Assembly (NCBI GenBank): GCA_030220185.1
Contig: JASPKZ010001231.1
Location: 62,001 to 126,000, forward strand
Source of the DNA: Diploptera punctata
Lineage: Eukaryota > Arthropoda > Insecta > Blattodea > Blaberidae
Length of the DNA stretch: 64,000 bases
Reading direction: 5' to 3'
Shown here one piece after another: positions 20,060 to 31,654 of the stretch (the stretch's first letter is position 1; every line of letters starts with the position of its first letter). Below the pieces are notes generated by a model. It was not told the origin of the DNA, made no database searches, and worked only from the letters and a program-made list of their open reading frames with translations. A program made the position numbers and the translations under genes.

Positions 20060-21870
20060 CATATCCCTCATTGTGGGAAACAAGCCCTCGTATGCCCACT
20101 GCCTAAAGTTAAAATGCCCTTAACTCCGAACGACTTTCGACCCATTAGCATTTTACCTACCCTTTGAAAAGCTCTGGAACTATTAGTCCATAAACAACTG
20201 ACTGACTACCTAAATGAACACAACCTTCTAGATCAATTTCAGTCATGCTTCAGGACAGGACACAATATAAATACTGCTCTACTAAATATTTGCGAAGACA
20301 TACGCGAAGCTGCTGATAATCAAAAACTTACCATTCTTACATTACTGGACTTTAGTAAAGCATTCGACACAGTAGACTTGGACTTATTGTTGCATAAACT
20401 TAAAAACCTCTTACTCTCTGATAGTGCCACGCAATGGTTCAATTCCTACCTTCATGAGCGCCAGCAATCTGTTGTAGGAAATCATGCATTATGTTCTTCT
20501 TGGTCCTTCTGTAAAGCTGGGGTTCCACAGGGTTCAGTGCTTGGACCTTTACTTTTTTCAATCTACATAAATGACATATATAACTCCCTAAAGCATTGCA
20601 AACATAATTTATTTGCAGACGACATGCAAATCTATATCCACACAGACAAATATTCTCTAAATGACGCTGTTGCCAAAATTAACGAGGATCTTGACTCACT
20701 AATGACTTGGACAGTTAAATATGGACTGCAATTAAATCCTAGAAAGTCACAATCAATCATTATGGGTCACCAGAGACTATTATCTACAATTAACCTAAAC
20801 ACAGTCTCGCATGTGTCACTAAATGGAGTTCAAATCCCTTATAGTGAGACAGTAAAAATTCTAGGAGTATTTATTGACAACGACTTAAATTGGAATACAC
20901 AAATAAACCATACATGCAAAACAGTCTTCTCAATAATACATTCATTAAATCGCGTAAGAAATTGTCTGCCATTCGCTCTAAGGAAAATGTTAGTAGAGAC
21001 ACTTGCAATGCCCCATTTTGATTATTGTGACACTCTTTTTACAGACTTAAATATTATTTCCACTCAAAGACTTCAACGTGTTCATAATTCTTGCGCATGT
21101 TTTATTTGTGGTATTTGCAAATTTGACCATGTTACACCGTCCCTGGAACAATTATCGTGGCTTCGTCTAAGAGATCGTAGAACTGTCCATTCACTATCCC
21201 TTCTCTATAAAATCCTTCACACAATTATTTATCACGCCGCTTCATCAGACTATCCGACACACATAATCTTGACACTCGATCCCATCAGCACATTGTCCTT
21301 TATATCCCTCCTCATCACACACATTCATTATCTTTTACGGTCTCGCTTACCAAAACATGGAATTCTTTTCCGCCCTATGTCAGAGACTGTCAAACTAGAA
21401 CCTCCTTCAAAAACAAACTAAAGAATTATTTAATAACAAACTAACTTATACACCTCACTAATAGTATTCTTTTAACAATTAATAAATTTAATTATCTATG
21501 AAAATAATATTAAGATTAACAAATATTGTCTTTTGTTTTGTTTTAAATATTGTCAAACGTAAAATTAGTTTTCTATATCTCATTATTTTTCTTTGTTTTA
21601 TATATACATTAGACAGGGACAATTTAATATGTCTTGATTGTATACATTTTATTATTAGTTTTAGTCTTAGTTTTAACTAACATTAACTAGTTGCATTATA
21701 GATCATAATATAATAGATATTATCTTTTTGATCAAGTTTTTTATTTAGTATTTAATATTAGAGTTCATTGTGATTGTTATATTCTGATGTAATATATGTT
21801 TGCCCTGGTGAGTGCAAGAGAAGGCCACATGGCCTTAACTCCACCAGGCTAAATAAATAAATCTAAAATC
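20060..21870 (+). mobile_element. LINE copy 1 (jockey/CR1-like), 5'-truncated
   Basis: Reverse transcriptase coding begins near 20070 and is followed by a 3' UTR ending GCCTTAACTCCACCAGGCTA and an AAATAAATAAATCTAAAATC tail at about 21850-21875. There is no endonuclease domain, so the copy is 5'-truncated. A second, shorter copy is on the minus strand at 54922-56250. Confidence 0.8.
20070..21420 (+). pseudogene. LINE reverse transcriptase, broken
   Basis: RT motifs occur in order: LTPNDFRPISILPTL then a TGA at about 20165, LLDFSKAFDTVD (20344-20379), GVPQGSVLGPLLFSIYIND (20519-20575), the catalytic FADDMQIY (20610-20633), and LGVFIDNDLNW. The downstream thumb/C-terminal region reads LEQLSWLRLRDRR. 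Compared with the copy at 55.9-56.2 kb, about ten bases (around TCCTCACCT) are missing near 21222, which shifts the frame for the last ~65 codons. The stop and frameshift make it inactive. Confidence 0.8.
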
Positions 21871-21875
21871 TAAAC

Positions 21876-22065
21876 AATGGAAGTTACTATATATTTTTTC
21901 ATTATAAGCAAATAATGTTTTATTGTGTTAGCATTTCCTTGTTAGTTTTGAAATGTAAATGATGGTGAAAGGTTGGATTTTGGTTTCTCTTAGCATGGAA
22001 AAGAATATGCATACCCAATATTCATATAAAGCTAATATCTGAAGCAGAATGACACATACGTGAAC
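21876..22065. other. Short non-coding gap
   Basis: Unassigned DNA between the LINE tail and the next fold-back. Confidence 0.5.
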
Positions 22066-22123
22066 AATATTTTTTGTTGTTTATTTTTTATTATTTCACT
22101 CACCTCATACTTCATAAATCATA

Positions 22124-22167
22124 GCAGACCCTGGGTTTCTTCACGTAATTTGTGACATTGTCAATGC
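22124..22167 (-). ncRNA. Hammerhead-like motif with U3-A8 (fold-back 6, left arm)
   Basis: Minus strand: stem I GCA, core TTGACAA instead of CTGANGA, an extra T, stem II TCAC...GTGA, GAAA, stem III CCC-A-GGG, cleavage triplet GTC, stem I TGC. Positions 3 and 8, which pair in the hammerhead fold, changed together from C-G to U-A. The rest of the fold is intact. Confidence 0.6.
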
Positions 22168-23061
22168 TGCGTCACGTTCACAACTGACGTCCAACGGCCT
22201 TCTATCCTGCAGACTGACCTCCGCGCCATCTGGTGGCCGACCGAAGAATTTCCAAATCAGTCCTCTTTCTTTATAACCGGGTATTTCAAAATTCATAGTT
22301 GTATTTTCATTCTTGCATATGTAAATTTTTTCCCAAATTGTGAGTTCCTTCGGTTTTTCCAATTGTTTAAGTAATTTTGTTTTGGTTTCTATTCTATGTT
22401 TTTCTGACCAGGCATGTGCAGCTATTGCAGATTTTTCGGTTTCTCCATTTTTAACATTTCTGAGGTGTTCTTTTAATCTTGTATTTAGATTCCTTTTTGT
22501 TTTTCCTATGTATATCTTTTCACAATCTTTACAATTAATTGATAAATTCCCGATTTTTTGCAGTCTTCATTTTTTCATTTTTGTTGGTTTTTATTAAATT
22601 ACCTAAGCTGTAATCATTTTTCGGTGCTAATTTAATGTTGAATTTGTTGAAAATTTTTGAAACTTGTCGAATACGAAAGGATGGTATGTGAACTTCTTGA
22701 ATTTTTTGCCTATATTTTTATCTGTCTGAAGAGTACTTTCATTGATGACTTTTTGTTCTTTGAATTTATTTATTTTCTTGTGTATCATTTTCTTGTGAAA
22801 ACCATTATCCTTAGCAATTTGTATGATGTGTTCTTTCTCTTTATTGTAATTTTCTTTGCTCATGGGGACATTCACAAGTCTGTGTGTTAAACTATTAAAT
22901 ACTGCCTGTTTGTGTGAAAAATGGTTAAATCCAGTAGCTTTTATATAATTGTCGATGTGAGTTTCTTTTCTGTAGATTCCAAATTCTATTTTCTTTTTTT
23001 CTTCATTCCTAATCAATTTAAGGTCTAAAAATGGTATTTCATGATTATTTTCTATTTCCAC
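22141..23061 (-). pseudogene. PLE RT end and GIY-YIG region, left arm
   Basis: Minus-strand frame 22627-23061 covers the segment after the RT catalytic motif (IPFLDLKLIRNEEKKKIEFG, then AVFNSLTHRL). One base is missing near 22660, a further small break follows near 22550, and the C terminus resumes with KPKELTIWEKIYICKNEN and IWKFFGRPPDG (22141-22362). This arm keeps the AHAWSEK tryptophan that is a stop in the other arm. Confidence 0.75.
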
Positions 23062-23068
23062 TGTAAAT

Positions 23069-24034
23069 TTGATTGTTTTAAATATTCAAAATAAAACAAT
23101 CAAATTTACAGTGGAAATAGAAAATAATCATGAAATACCATTTTTAGACCTTAAATTGATTAGGAATGAAGAAAAAAAGAAAATAGAATTTGGAATCTAC
23201 AGAAAAGAAACTCACATCGACAATTATATAAAAGCTACTGGATTTAACCATTTTTCACACAAACAGGCAGTATTTAATAGTTTAACACACAGACTTGTGA
23301 ATGTCCCCATGAGCAAAGAAAATTACAATAAAGAGAAAGAACACATCATACAAATTGCTAAGGATAATGGTTTTCACAAGAAAATGATACACAAGAAAAT
23401 AAATAAATTCAAAGAACAAAAAGTCATCAATGAAAGTACTCTTCAGACAGATAAAAATATAGGCAAAAAATTCAAGAAGTTCACATACCATCCTTTCGTA
23501 TTCGACAAGTTTCAAAAAATTTTCAACAAATTCAACATTAAATTAGCACCGAAAAATGATTACAGCTTAGGTAATTTAATAAAAACCAACAAAAATGAAA
23601 AAATTGAAGACTGCAAAAAATCGGGAATTTATCAAATTAATTGTAAAGATTGTGAAAAGATATACATAGGAAAAACAAAAAGGAATCTAAATACAAGATT
23701 AAAAGAACACCTCAGAAATGTTAAAAATGGAGAAACCGAAAAATCTGCAATAGCTGCACATGCCTAGTCAGAAAAACATAGAATAGAAACCAAAACAAAA
23801 TTACTTAAACAATTGGAAAAACCGAAGGAACTCACAATTTGGGAAAAAATTTACATATGCAAGAATGAAAATACAACTATGAATTTTGAAATACCCGGTT
23901 ATAAAGAAAGAGGACTGATTTGGAAATTCTTCGGTCGGCCACCAGATGGCACGGAGGTCAGTCTGCAGGATAGAAGGCCGTTGGACGTCAGTTGTGAACG
24001 TGACGCAGCATTGACAATGTCACAAATTACGTGA
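23069..24034 (+). pseudogene. PLE RT end and GIY-YIG endonuclease, right arm
   Basis: Open from the fold centre to 23767: IPFLDLKLIRNEEKKKIEFG, AVFNSLTHRLVNVPMSKENY, FTYHPFVFDKF, then the GIY-YIG core GIYQINCKDCEKIYIGKTKR (23626-23685) with downstream LNTRLKEHLRNVKNGE. A TAG at 23765-23767 replaces the Trp of AHAWSEK; reading resumes at 23813 to TGA 24032-24034 (MNFEIPGYKERGLIWKFFG). No RT palm, so it could not move alone. Confidence 0.8.
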
Positions 24035-24051
24035 AGAAACCCAGGGTCTGC
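24008..24051 (+). ncRNA. Hammerhead-like motif with U3-A8 (fold-back 6, right arm)
   Basis: Stem I GCA (24008-24010), TTGACAA (24011-24017), extra T, TCAC/GTGA stem II, GAAA (24035-24038), CCC-A-GGG stem III, GTC, stem I TGC (24049-24051). It matches the left arm base for base. The 3-8 pair is U-A rather than C-G, a compensatory-looking change. Confidence 0.6.
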
Positions 24052-24304
24052 TATGATTTATGAAGTATGAGGTGAGTGAAATAATAAAAAATAAACAATA
24101 TTAAAGAACCTCATAGTGTTATTTCCTATCTACATAACTTAATATTTTTTGTATTGTGTTTAGTGTTAGTGTACTTTGTCATGGGCATTATCAATGTGGT
24201 TTATATATATTTACTTGGCAGATGTTTTGTTGAATTTTTAGTTGTTGCATTTTTTAAACACTAAGCATGTATGATATATGCATTATATGAATGCAATTTA
24301 ATTT

Positions 24305-24640
24305 CAGAAATCTGACTTTAAAGGAGATTCTTGAAATTTCAGAGGATTATACTCAAATGTATGATAATATTAATAGCGTAGATGTATTTATATCGCCTCC
24401 TAATGTCTAAGAAGATACTGATGAGGACAGTGAAGTTGAAGTTTTGGGGACATATGATACTTTAAGTGGTTGACAGCCTGTCTTCAGATACGGAATTGGT
24501 ATTTTTTAGTAGAAAATATGTCTTGATAAGCAGTTTATCAGAAAATGAAGTTCACCAGTCACCAGAATATAATAAGATACATTGTGAAGAATAAACAGCA
24601 ATGGAATAAAACAGATTTATCAGAAGGAACTAATATCGGA
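24305..24640 (+). pseudogene. piggyBac-like transposase, N-terminal relic
   Basis: Plus-strand pieces LTLKEILEISEDYTQMYDNI, VDVFISPPNV, a stop, EDTDEDSEVEVLGTYDTLSG and, after breaks, QQWNKTDLSEGTNIGKQ. These follow the N terminus of piggyBac-derived proteins (acidic region, PP, DEDS, then a W-x-K stretch). Stops and the loss of the catalytic middle make it dead. Its C terminus is at 26430. Confidence 0.65.
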
Positions 24641-24649
24641 AAGCAATTG

Positions 24650-25050
24650 AAACACACCGACACTCTTTTTTAATTAATGGCTCCTCCTGCTTAAACTCGC
24701 TGAAGATTCACTATATATTATTTTTAAAATTAGCTTTAAAATTAAGTTAAAGAGCACATAAGAAAATTGAAAGGCAAATACCATCAGAATGACCTGAACG
24801 TATTGCTCAGAAAGGAGAAAAAGCTTAATAATTCTATTATATTCCATTGATGCAGTTTAACCTCTCACCTTCTAGGTAATTTTACATGTCATATGCCACC
24901 AAGACCTTACATTGACAAGACACTCTCTTTTGACCACACAGGACATGGAGGGCCTCCCCAAATGAGAGGGATCTGCTAAATGTTAGGGCTTCCTCCGAGA
25001 CAAAACACACACCATTCTCACACACGTTCATACTAAAAATAGCGAATATG
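24650..25050. other. Decayed DNA inside the piggyBac relic
   Basis: No recognised coding sequence. The more GC-rich part (24880-25030, e.g. GACATGGAGGGCCTCCCCAA) looks like a scrap of another repeat but was not identified. Confidence 0.35.
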
Positions 25051-25320
25051 ATAATGATTATTTAAATTAAAATTGAGAAGCTAAAGCTATTACTATGATA
25101 GAAATAAGTAAATTAATGAACACAATTAAATTATTGTAATCAATGGTAAAGAGAAAAATGTTTGCCTGAACTGGGAATCAACCCCGAACCTTTAGCTTTC
25201 CATGCTAATGCTCGACCACTGAATTTTACTCTTTACCATTGATTGCAATAATTTGTGTTCTTTAATTTACTTATTTCTATCATAGTAATAGCTTTAGCTT
25301 TTCAATATTAATTTAATAAA
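25050..25320. repeat. Palindromic tRNA-like SINE, family 3
   Basis: Arms mirror each other (AAGCTAAAGCTATTACTATG on the left; CATAGTAATAGCTTTAGCTT on the right) around a tRNA-like core. Its B box on the minus strand reads GGTTCGGGGTTGATTCCCAG at about 25174-25193. The same tRNA-like unit is present in plus orientation at 25430-25570. Structure resembles the 3194-3437 palindrome. Confidence 0.6.
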
Positions 25321-25429
25321 TAATGCTATAGCTGTGTGGAATCCCTTCATGTCTTCTTAATGTAGAAGCCATTCATTGTGTATTTGTGAATGATGATTCA
25401 TTGCATCTGGGATCAGTAGAGTAAAGTAA

Positions 25430-25570
25430 AGGAAGGATTTATGCTTGGATGGGAGTGATGCCTGAATTAGCTTAGTGGTCAGAGCATTAGCATGGAAAGC
25501 TAAAGGTTTGGGGTTCGATTCCCGGTTCAAGCAAACATTTTTCTCTTTACCATTGATTACAATAATTTAA
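25430..25570 (+). repeat. tRNA-derived SINE, family 3
   Basis: A box-like TTAGCTTAGTGGTCAGAGCA and B box GGGGTTCGATTCCC (25510-25523) give a clear tRNA-like Pol III head; the 3' end is ATTTTTCTCTTTACCATTGA, shared with the inverted copy just upstream. It lacks a cloverleaf good enough for a true tRNA. Confidence 0.65.
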
Positions 25571-25574
25571 ATGA

Positions 25575-25862
25575 TAATGATTATTATGTTGGCCAGATGA
25601 TGTTCAGGGACCATTTGGACATTAAGTTTCCTGCTATTTGTCTTAGGTTGGGTTTTGCCAACATAGGTAACTGCATTATGCCAGTTTAACCTATGCAAAA
25701 TACAGGGGAAAACTGGAGTAATACAGTTATCTCTCTTGGTGAAATCAACCCTTACAGATGAGAAAAAACCATCACCCATGAAACTTGTCCTAACCGGTGA
25801 TCAAACTCGGGCCCACTGCATGAGGCAGCAATGCTACCCTGAGACCACAGTGGTGGACAAAA
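25575..25862 (-). repeat. tRNA-derived SINE, family 1 (diverged)
   Basis: Minus strand starts CCACCACTGTGGTCTCAGGG with B box GAGTTTGATCACC and continues into the family 1 body with GTCCAAATGGTCCCTGAACA. More diverged than its neighbour at 25955. Confidence 0.6.
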
Positions 25863-25954
25863 AAAAATTACATTAGTACAGAGAGAAAATAAAACACATT
25901 GTTAGCAATTATGAATTAAATTTAGTTAGGCCTAAGGTATGCAATTTGATATCC

Positions 25955-26275
25955 ATCCATAGTAATTCTGTCCGAAGGCAGGTCCTTCACTGCAATCATA
26001 GCATTTTCATGCTATGCTTGCAGCTTTACTAGGGAATTGTGTAGGTGTGGTAGCTTCCCGTTGCTTTCCACACCGGTGAAGGATGATGATGATAATGATA
26101 AGGATGATGGCCATATGATTTCGGGGACCGTTTGGGCCTTAAAGTTTTCCTGACATTTGTCTTACAGGTGAGGAAAAACCTCACCCAGAAAAACTGCCCC
26201 GACCGGGGATCGAACCCGGTCCCGCTGTGTGACAAGGCAGCACGCTACCTCAAGACCACAGCGGTGGACTTCAAT
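25955..26275 (-). repeat. tRNA-derived SINE, family 1
   Basis: Minus strand: CCACCGCTGTGGTCTTGAGG, A box region TAGCGTGCTGCC, and B box GGGTTCGATCCCCGG at about 26205-26219, then a conserved body (AGGCCCAAACGGTCCC) and a CATCATCATCC stretch. It is nearly the same as the 54580-54921 copy, which has a 12-bp TSD. Confidence 0.75.
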
Positions 26276-26429
26276 TTGATATATATATATATGACTACAA
26301 TTTGTACAAATATAAAGTGTAAAGAAAATATTAGGCATAAAAAATACAAGAAGGAAAATTAAAAATATTAAATTAAAAGGATATGGAATTAAAAAAAAAA
26401 AGTTATACTTGCCATAAACTGTTTATATA

Positions 26430-26690
26430 TTTTTGTCTCTAGGAAATGAATTCACTAGTAATTCAGAAAGTGAAAATCCAGAGCCAATGAAAAATTTGTG
26501 GAATAGCAGTGGAAACTGTATTTATACTCGACACAGAAGGAAAACAAAACATCTGCCAATTATGATGGACATGAAGAATAGTGCCAGATGCAAAAATAGT
26601 GGTTGCACGAAGAAGACCAAAGTGATGTGCTAAGGATGTAATAAGTATCTTTGTCTAACTGTTCAAAACAACTGTTTTGTTGAATTTCAT
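26430..26690 (+). pseudogene. piggyBac-like transposase, C-terminal cysteine-rich end
   Basis: Reads ARCKNSGCTKKTKVMC, a stop at about 26632, then GCNKYLCLTVQNNCFVEFHQ: a Cys-rich zinc-ribbon-like tail with CxxxxC spacing, typical of piggyBac-derived proteins. Together with 24305-24640 it brackets an element whose catalytic core was replaced by deletions and SINE insertions. Confidence 0.65.
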
Positions 26691-26699
26691 CAATGAAAA

Positions 26700-27640
26700 T
26701 CTCATAGGTAGGGATTTATTTTAAAGTTTATGGCTGTCATGCTCAGAATTCAAAGTATAAGAATTTTCTCTCATGTTCTTGATATTGTATATTGTAATTT
26801 GTATATTTTTTTGATATTGTATTATTGTAATTTTTAACTTTTTTGCAGATATTTATTATGTGTGGCTAATTTAAAAAAAAATTCAACAACTATTCCTTAT
26901 TCAGTGCCATATTTTAGTATTATTCCATTACCATAATGATTGTGTGTTTTTTACACAAGCATCTTACTGTTTTCAGTATAATTCTGCATTGTTTTCTATT
27001 ATTATGTAACATTAAAAGATAATGTAAGTCCGGAGACATTTATATCTGAGGAAGACCTAATGTCCATTTAAATGCCCATCTGTATTTTTACCAAAAATTA
27101 AAATAATAAAGATTTATCATCTCAGAAGTGTTTATTTATTATGCTTTATAGGTCCAGTTCAGCTCATTTCTTAAAAAGCTGTACCTCTAAATTTTTCCCG
27201 GTCTCAAGAGGTTAAATAAAAATTGTTTATGGGCCTAAATCTACCACATCAAAACTTGTCCAGCTTTCATCTTTGCCCTTTACAGATAATAAACATGGGA
27301 AACAGTAAAGTCTATTTGTAGATTCACAGCTGCAAATCCAACTATTTTGATCATGAATCTTCAAGCTAAATGTCCTACAAAATGTCTGTTGGTCTGCACC
27401 TGTTTTAAGTCTAGTTTTGGTAATGGTCTGCCAACTCCGTTATTTTAGACTATCCTCTTAACTTAAATTTGAAGAGTTGATCTCTTGAAGAAAATGAACA
27501 CTATTCATTATTTATTTAAGGTTATTGTTTCTTGTAAGCCCATGTTTTCCCTTAACAGAGATTTAGGTGCTCTCCCCCTACAGGGAAGAATTTTAACCAT
27601 ACTAATTTAGTTACACTTGTTTTCATATAGATGTCATTTG
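26700..27640. other. Non-coding DNA
   Basis: No feature recognised in about 0.9 kb. Confidence 0.5.
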
Positions 27641-27880
27641 AGTGGTCCGTGATCAGTGTTCCACCTCATACTGACATCTAGGAAACCAAGGTAGTACTAG
27701 GACGGGAAAATTCGGTAAATTTTGCTTAGAGGCCTTTTCATTCAGGCTTAAGGATCTTTTACGAGCCTGAAAATCTTCAGACTCGGAACTCATGGCTTAA
27801 AGTCCCTCCCAGAGGACTTGCTCCTTGGATTTTTCCATCCTAAATAAATCCACCGACCCCGGCCAGGATGGTTATTATTA
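27640..27880 (-). repeat. tRNA-derived SINE, family 2
   Basis: Inverted relative of 8325-8660 (shared GGCTTAAAGTCCCTCCCAG / CTTGGATTTTTCCA words and the AGAGGCCT block). The tRNA-like head on the minus strand is truncated at CCTGGCCGGGGTCGGTGG. Confidence 0.6.
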
Positions 27881-27944
27881 TGATGTTATTTTTAAAATCG
27901 CAAGAAAACTGTATATTTATAGTTTGTACACCATTCATCATCAT

Positions 27945-28250
27945 CATAGTACATTCACGAATTTAGGCCATTTGTTGACCTGTTTCGACCTCAAGAGAAA
28001 CACCATCCAAAAGTCTTTTGAGTGGACGTCCTGGTCTTCTTCTTCCTGCAGGTTGATATCTTAACATTTGTTTGGGTATTCTGTGATCTTCCATTCGATG
28101 AACATGTTGCATCCATCTTGACTTATAATCAGAAATTTTGTTTTCTAAAGGTTCCATGTGTAATTCTTCTAAGATGTCTTCATTTTTTTTGTGATCTAGT
28201 AGTGTGTATCCTGCAGTCCTCCGAAGGTATCTCATTTCAGCAGATCTAAG
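27945..28250 (-). pseudogene. LINE RT C-terminal end, copy B1
   Basis: Minus-strand frame RSAEMRYLRRTAGYTLLDHK, ILEELHMEPLENKISDYKSR, WMQHVHRMEDHR, GRRRPGRPLKRLLDG ending in a CATCATCATC-type tail at 27936-27945. It is nearly identical to the plus-strand copy at 59440-59783. Only the 3' end of the LINE is present. Confidence 0.75.
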
Positions 28251-28689
28251 TACACCATTAACACTATTAAATATATCATATTGTATTAAAACTGAAAACA
28301 TTTATTCTGTCAATATACATGTTCTCAATTATAACAATAATTCAAATCTTTTGGATTAATTCATTCAGTTCCACCAGAATTTGATTATTTGCAAAATTCA
28401 AAATGCTTGATGCTGGATGTTCGGATTAACTCATCTGATGCTGCAGGCTTCAGTTTTTTGGAGCTGAATGTTTCACTAGCTCCAAGAGTCATTAAATCAA
28501 TGTGTCACCTCGCCTCTCTTGCATGTCCAAGCCAGCAAACTGATACGCAGGGGGTTCATACACAGAAAACACACCTTTAAAGCTTGTCTATGTGAGATCT
28601 CCATAGCAGAAATACATTCTTGATTCAAACATCTGGTTATTTTAGGAAATCATTGAAAAAGAAAAGAAAAAGTTATTATTCATCATTAC

Positions 28690-28795
28690 TGTGGAAAGCA
28701 ATGGGAAGCTACCACACCTGTAATTCCCTAGTAAAGCTGCAAAGCATAGCATGAAAATGCTATGATTGCAAGACCGGCCTTCGGGTAGAACACTA
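28690..28795 (+). repeat. SINE family 1 fragment
   Basis: GTGGAAAGCAATGGGAAGCT and AGCATAGCATGAAAATGCTA match the 3' half of the family 1 SINE (as at 25980-26075, inverted). Head missing. Confidence 0.6.
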
Positions 28796-28799
28796 TAGA

Positions 28800-29570
28800 T
28801 AGATTCATCATTACAACTATTCATTTTCTTCATAAGTTCAATTTTTCTTGAGGGGTTCAATGAACCATTGAACATATAGGATGTGCTGCCTCTGTCCTTA
28901 ATATCACAACAGTTTTTCAGTTATTATTCAATGAGTTACTTTTGAAAATTATTGTACATTCCACATAGAAAGTGGGAAAAAATACTTATTGAACTGTCTA
29001 TTGAATAATTAAATGCATTTATTGGAATTGTTATTAGTTAGCAGTTATGTGCCTATCTCTTGCAGGAACATACATTGGGAAGAAAGGGCTGATACTAAAA
29101 ATGAAGCTATTTCGTGTGCTATGAGGAGAGGAACATTTGGAGTTTTCTTCATTTGAATGACAACACAGCTCTTGATAAAAGTGACAAGTTTCAAAATTTA
29201 GACCACATCTAACATCGCTAAGAAATTAATTTCTTGAACATACTGTTTGAGGAAAGAGTCTTAAGTCCATGAAGCCGTGATACCATATTTTGGCAGGCAT
29301 GGGATGTTAGAAAATCGTACCTACAGATCTGATTTTGATCAGAATTATGAAGAACAAAATTAATAAAACTCTGGGTCTTGTCTAGCTGGAACCAAGATAA
29401 CTTTCATTAGTTTATATTTTATTTGAAACTTTTTAATAGCTCTCAGATCATTAATGTTGCAGTTCAAATCTAGAAATGAAAGGGCCGACAAATTTTTTTC
29501 AGGTATGCCATAAATCTTTAATCTGGATCAATGGCTTAGTTGAGATTTGTATGTTCTGAAAACCAATCAT
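28800..29570. other. Non-coding DNA
   Basis: No recognisable feature. Confidence 0.5.
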
Positions 29571-29574
29571 TATT

Positions 29575-29645
29575 AGCTGGGTTTAAACCTGCAAATCTTA
29601 GAAGCAGAGGTTAGCATGGTAGCCATTAGCCCATCAGGACTCGCC
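29575..29645 (-). repeat. tRNA-like SINE head
   Basis: Minus strand GGCGAGTCCTGATGGGCTAA...GGTTTAAACCC resembles tRNA A and B boxes. Short and diverged. Confidence 0.4.
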
Positions 29646-29947
29646 CTAATTTTGTGTTTAGAACATGATGATGGTTCTTATTATTTCTGTTTGAAAGAAA
29701 TATAGCATAAATGAATCTTGGAACCAGTAGCAAACATGGTAGCAACTAAAGGCTATCAACTCTGTCTTAATCTTGCTCGCTCCCTGTCGTAAATGAAACG
29801 GGCTGAAAGAGTGTGAGGCCACAAAAGTCTTGTGTATCAGTAACAAGACCTCAAGAATGAGAAGTCCTGGGATTCTCACAGTGAAAAATGTTTACTGCAT
29901 GTACAAAGCCATACATTTCTCAATAGCCAAAGGAATTCCTTCTTTTA

Positions 29948-29955
29948 TGAATGAA

Positions 29956-29992
<37 letters not shown>
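29948..29992. repeat. (ATT)n microsatellite
   Basis: About 15 uninterrupted ATT units. Confidence 0.9.
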
Positions 29993-29997
<5 letters not shown>

Positions 29998-30614
29998 TAC
30001 TGAAATATTAGTATAGAAAACATTTAAAGGTCATTCCTTGTGAAATTGGCAAAAAAAAAATTAGAAACTGAACTTGCATCTTCAAAAGTTTACATTTTTT
30101 TTGTGGTAAAACGTTATGGTGCACTGAACATCTAAACTAAATTTCAGGACTCAGTTTGATATACTGTAATTAAACAATACGTAATAATAGATCTATCAAT
30201 TTATCATATTTTTAAAATAAGCCTTTTGTTTGAAATATATTTCTCAAAGTGTAACCATTCCCTGAAACCTAAAAAATGCTTTATATATATATAATTTTAT
30301 GATTTATTTATAATTTTTGCATGAAAATTAGTATGCTGATATTTATATTTTTCTAAATAGCATAAATTCAATGAATTTACTATTGACCATTTTAACCGTT
30401 TTATATTAATAAGTTATTCTGTACTGACTAACTATTGTCTGATATTTTTATTTATTGGTAGATAAAAGGAACCCTCATAATTTATCATTTTCTTAACAAT
30501 TTTGCATGGAAATAAATTGAACACACTTCTAGTGTTATTAAGTATATTTACTTACAGAACTAAGTACATATTTAATCAAGTTCTTCACATATGTTATACA
30601 GGCTTATATTCAAA

Positions 30615-30890
30615 GTGTTAGGCTTGTAGAATGTAGGTTTCGTCAGATAATGTAATACATACTCCCGTGCATGCATTTGGCATTCCTTTCTCACTCCCCT
30701 GAATATGCCAAGTTCCTCCATAGAAGCAACAAGACTGGAAAGCTCGGGGTACGAGATCCGAACGGGAGTAAATGTGTACTTGACTGGCTATAGTAGCATC
30801 TACTCTATCAAGACCAACAACTTTTGGTTGGATTGGTCTAATGGTAACACATCTACTTCCTGAACTCTTCATGATTCAATCCTATACAAA
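30615..30890 (+). repeat. SINE-like repeat with tRNA-like end
   Basis: The 3' part GGATTGGTCTAATGGTAACA with B box-like GATTCAATCC (30871-30880) is tRNA-like. The preceding GC-richer DNA (30690-30800) contrasts with the surroundings and is probably repeat, but was not matched within the window. Confidence 0.4.
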
Positions 30891-30899
30891 GTTGGTGAT

Positions 30900-31654
30900 T
30901 TTTCCAAGGAGTGTTTGTTTTGAACTCTGTAGGAACTTCCTTTTGTGGACAGGTATACAACTATGCATTGAATCTCAGTACATGTAGTAATGCTTTTAAG
31001 CTGTTTTGAATATAAATATTAATAGTCCAAAGTTGTTCTATTTTATAAGTTAAAAGAACTTTTGGATGTGAAAGGCATATTTCCAAAAAAATTTAGCATA
31101 ACAGCTTGCCTCCTAGTGTTGTGATTAATCTTATAGCAGAATAGGCAGCATTAAATTTACTTCAGTTAGAATTATATTTCTGCTCATACATTATGTTGTA
31201 ATTAGTTTATTTTAATGTTATATATTTGTGTTGTTGAAAATTGTAAATTTGATCCATTTATATTTCATCTATGTAATAAGGTCAATATACATTTGTATTG
31301 AAATGTTTAATATTAGAATATAAATTGGAAAATTTGATTCTCTCCTACATTTGTAAATGTCTATATATGTTATAGTGCATATTTTTTCTGTGATATGAAA
31401 TATTTCTGAAAATTATGTTTGTATTAGTGTTCAGAGACACATGGTATTAATTGAAAAATCTATTTAACGAGGGATAAGTGGAATATGTAGTAATTAAATG
31501 TAATAAACCATTTCAATAAAAAACAAATTGACACAACCGAAAACTAACATGTAAATATTTGCTTACTCATGTCAAATGGTGTATGTGGGGGGGTACAGTG
31601 GTAATAAAGCTAACTTTTGTATCTCTTTCTGGATTCCTTGCTCACCACGTGAAG
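30900..31654. other. Intron-like DNA before psq exon 1
   Basis: AT-rich with no repeat seen; ends in a pyrimidine-rich stretch (TTTTGTATCTCTTTCTGGAT, 31615-31634) suited to a 3' splice site. Confidence 0.5.

Larger units (their letters stand above)
22066..24152. mobile_element. Fold-back Penelope-like element 6, about 2 kb palindrome, 12-bp TSD
   Basis: AATATTTTTTGT at 22066-22077 and 24141-24152 flanks two nearly identical ~980-bp inverted PLE halves that meet near 23082. Both halves hold the end of the RT, the GIY-YIG nuclease, the C terminus and a hammerhead motif. The extra tail (GAACCTCATAGTGTTATTTC, from 24107) occurs only on the right. The arms differ by a few point changes and small indels, so the palindrome formed recently or at insertion. 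Confidence 0.85.
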
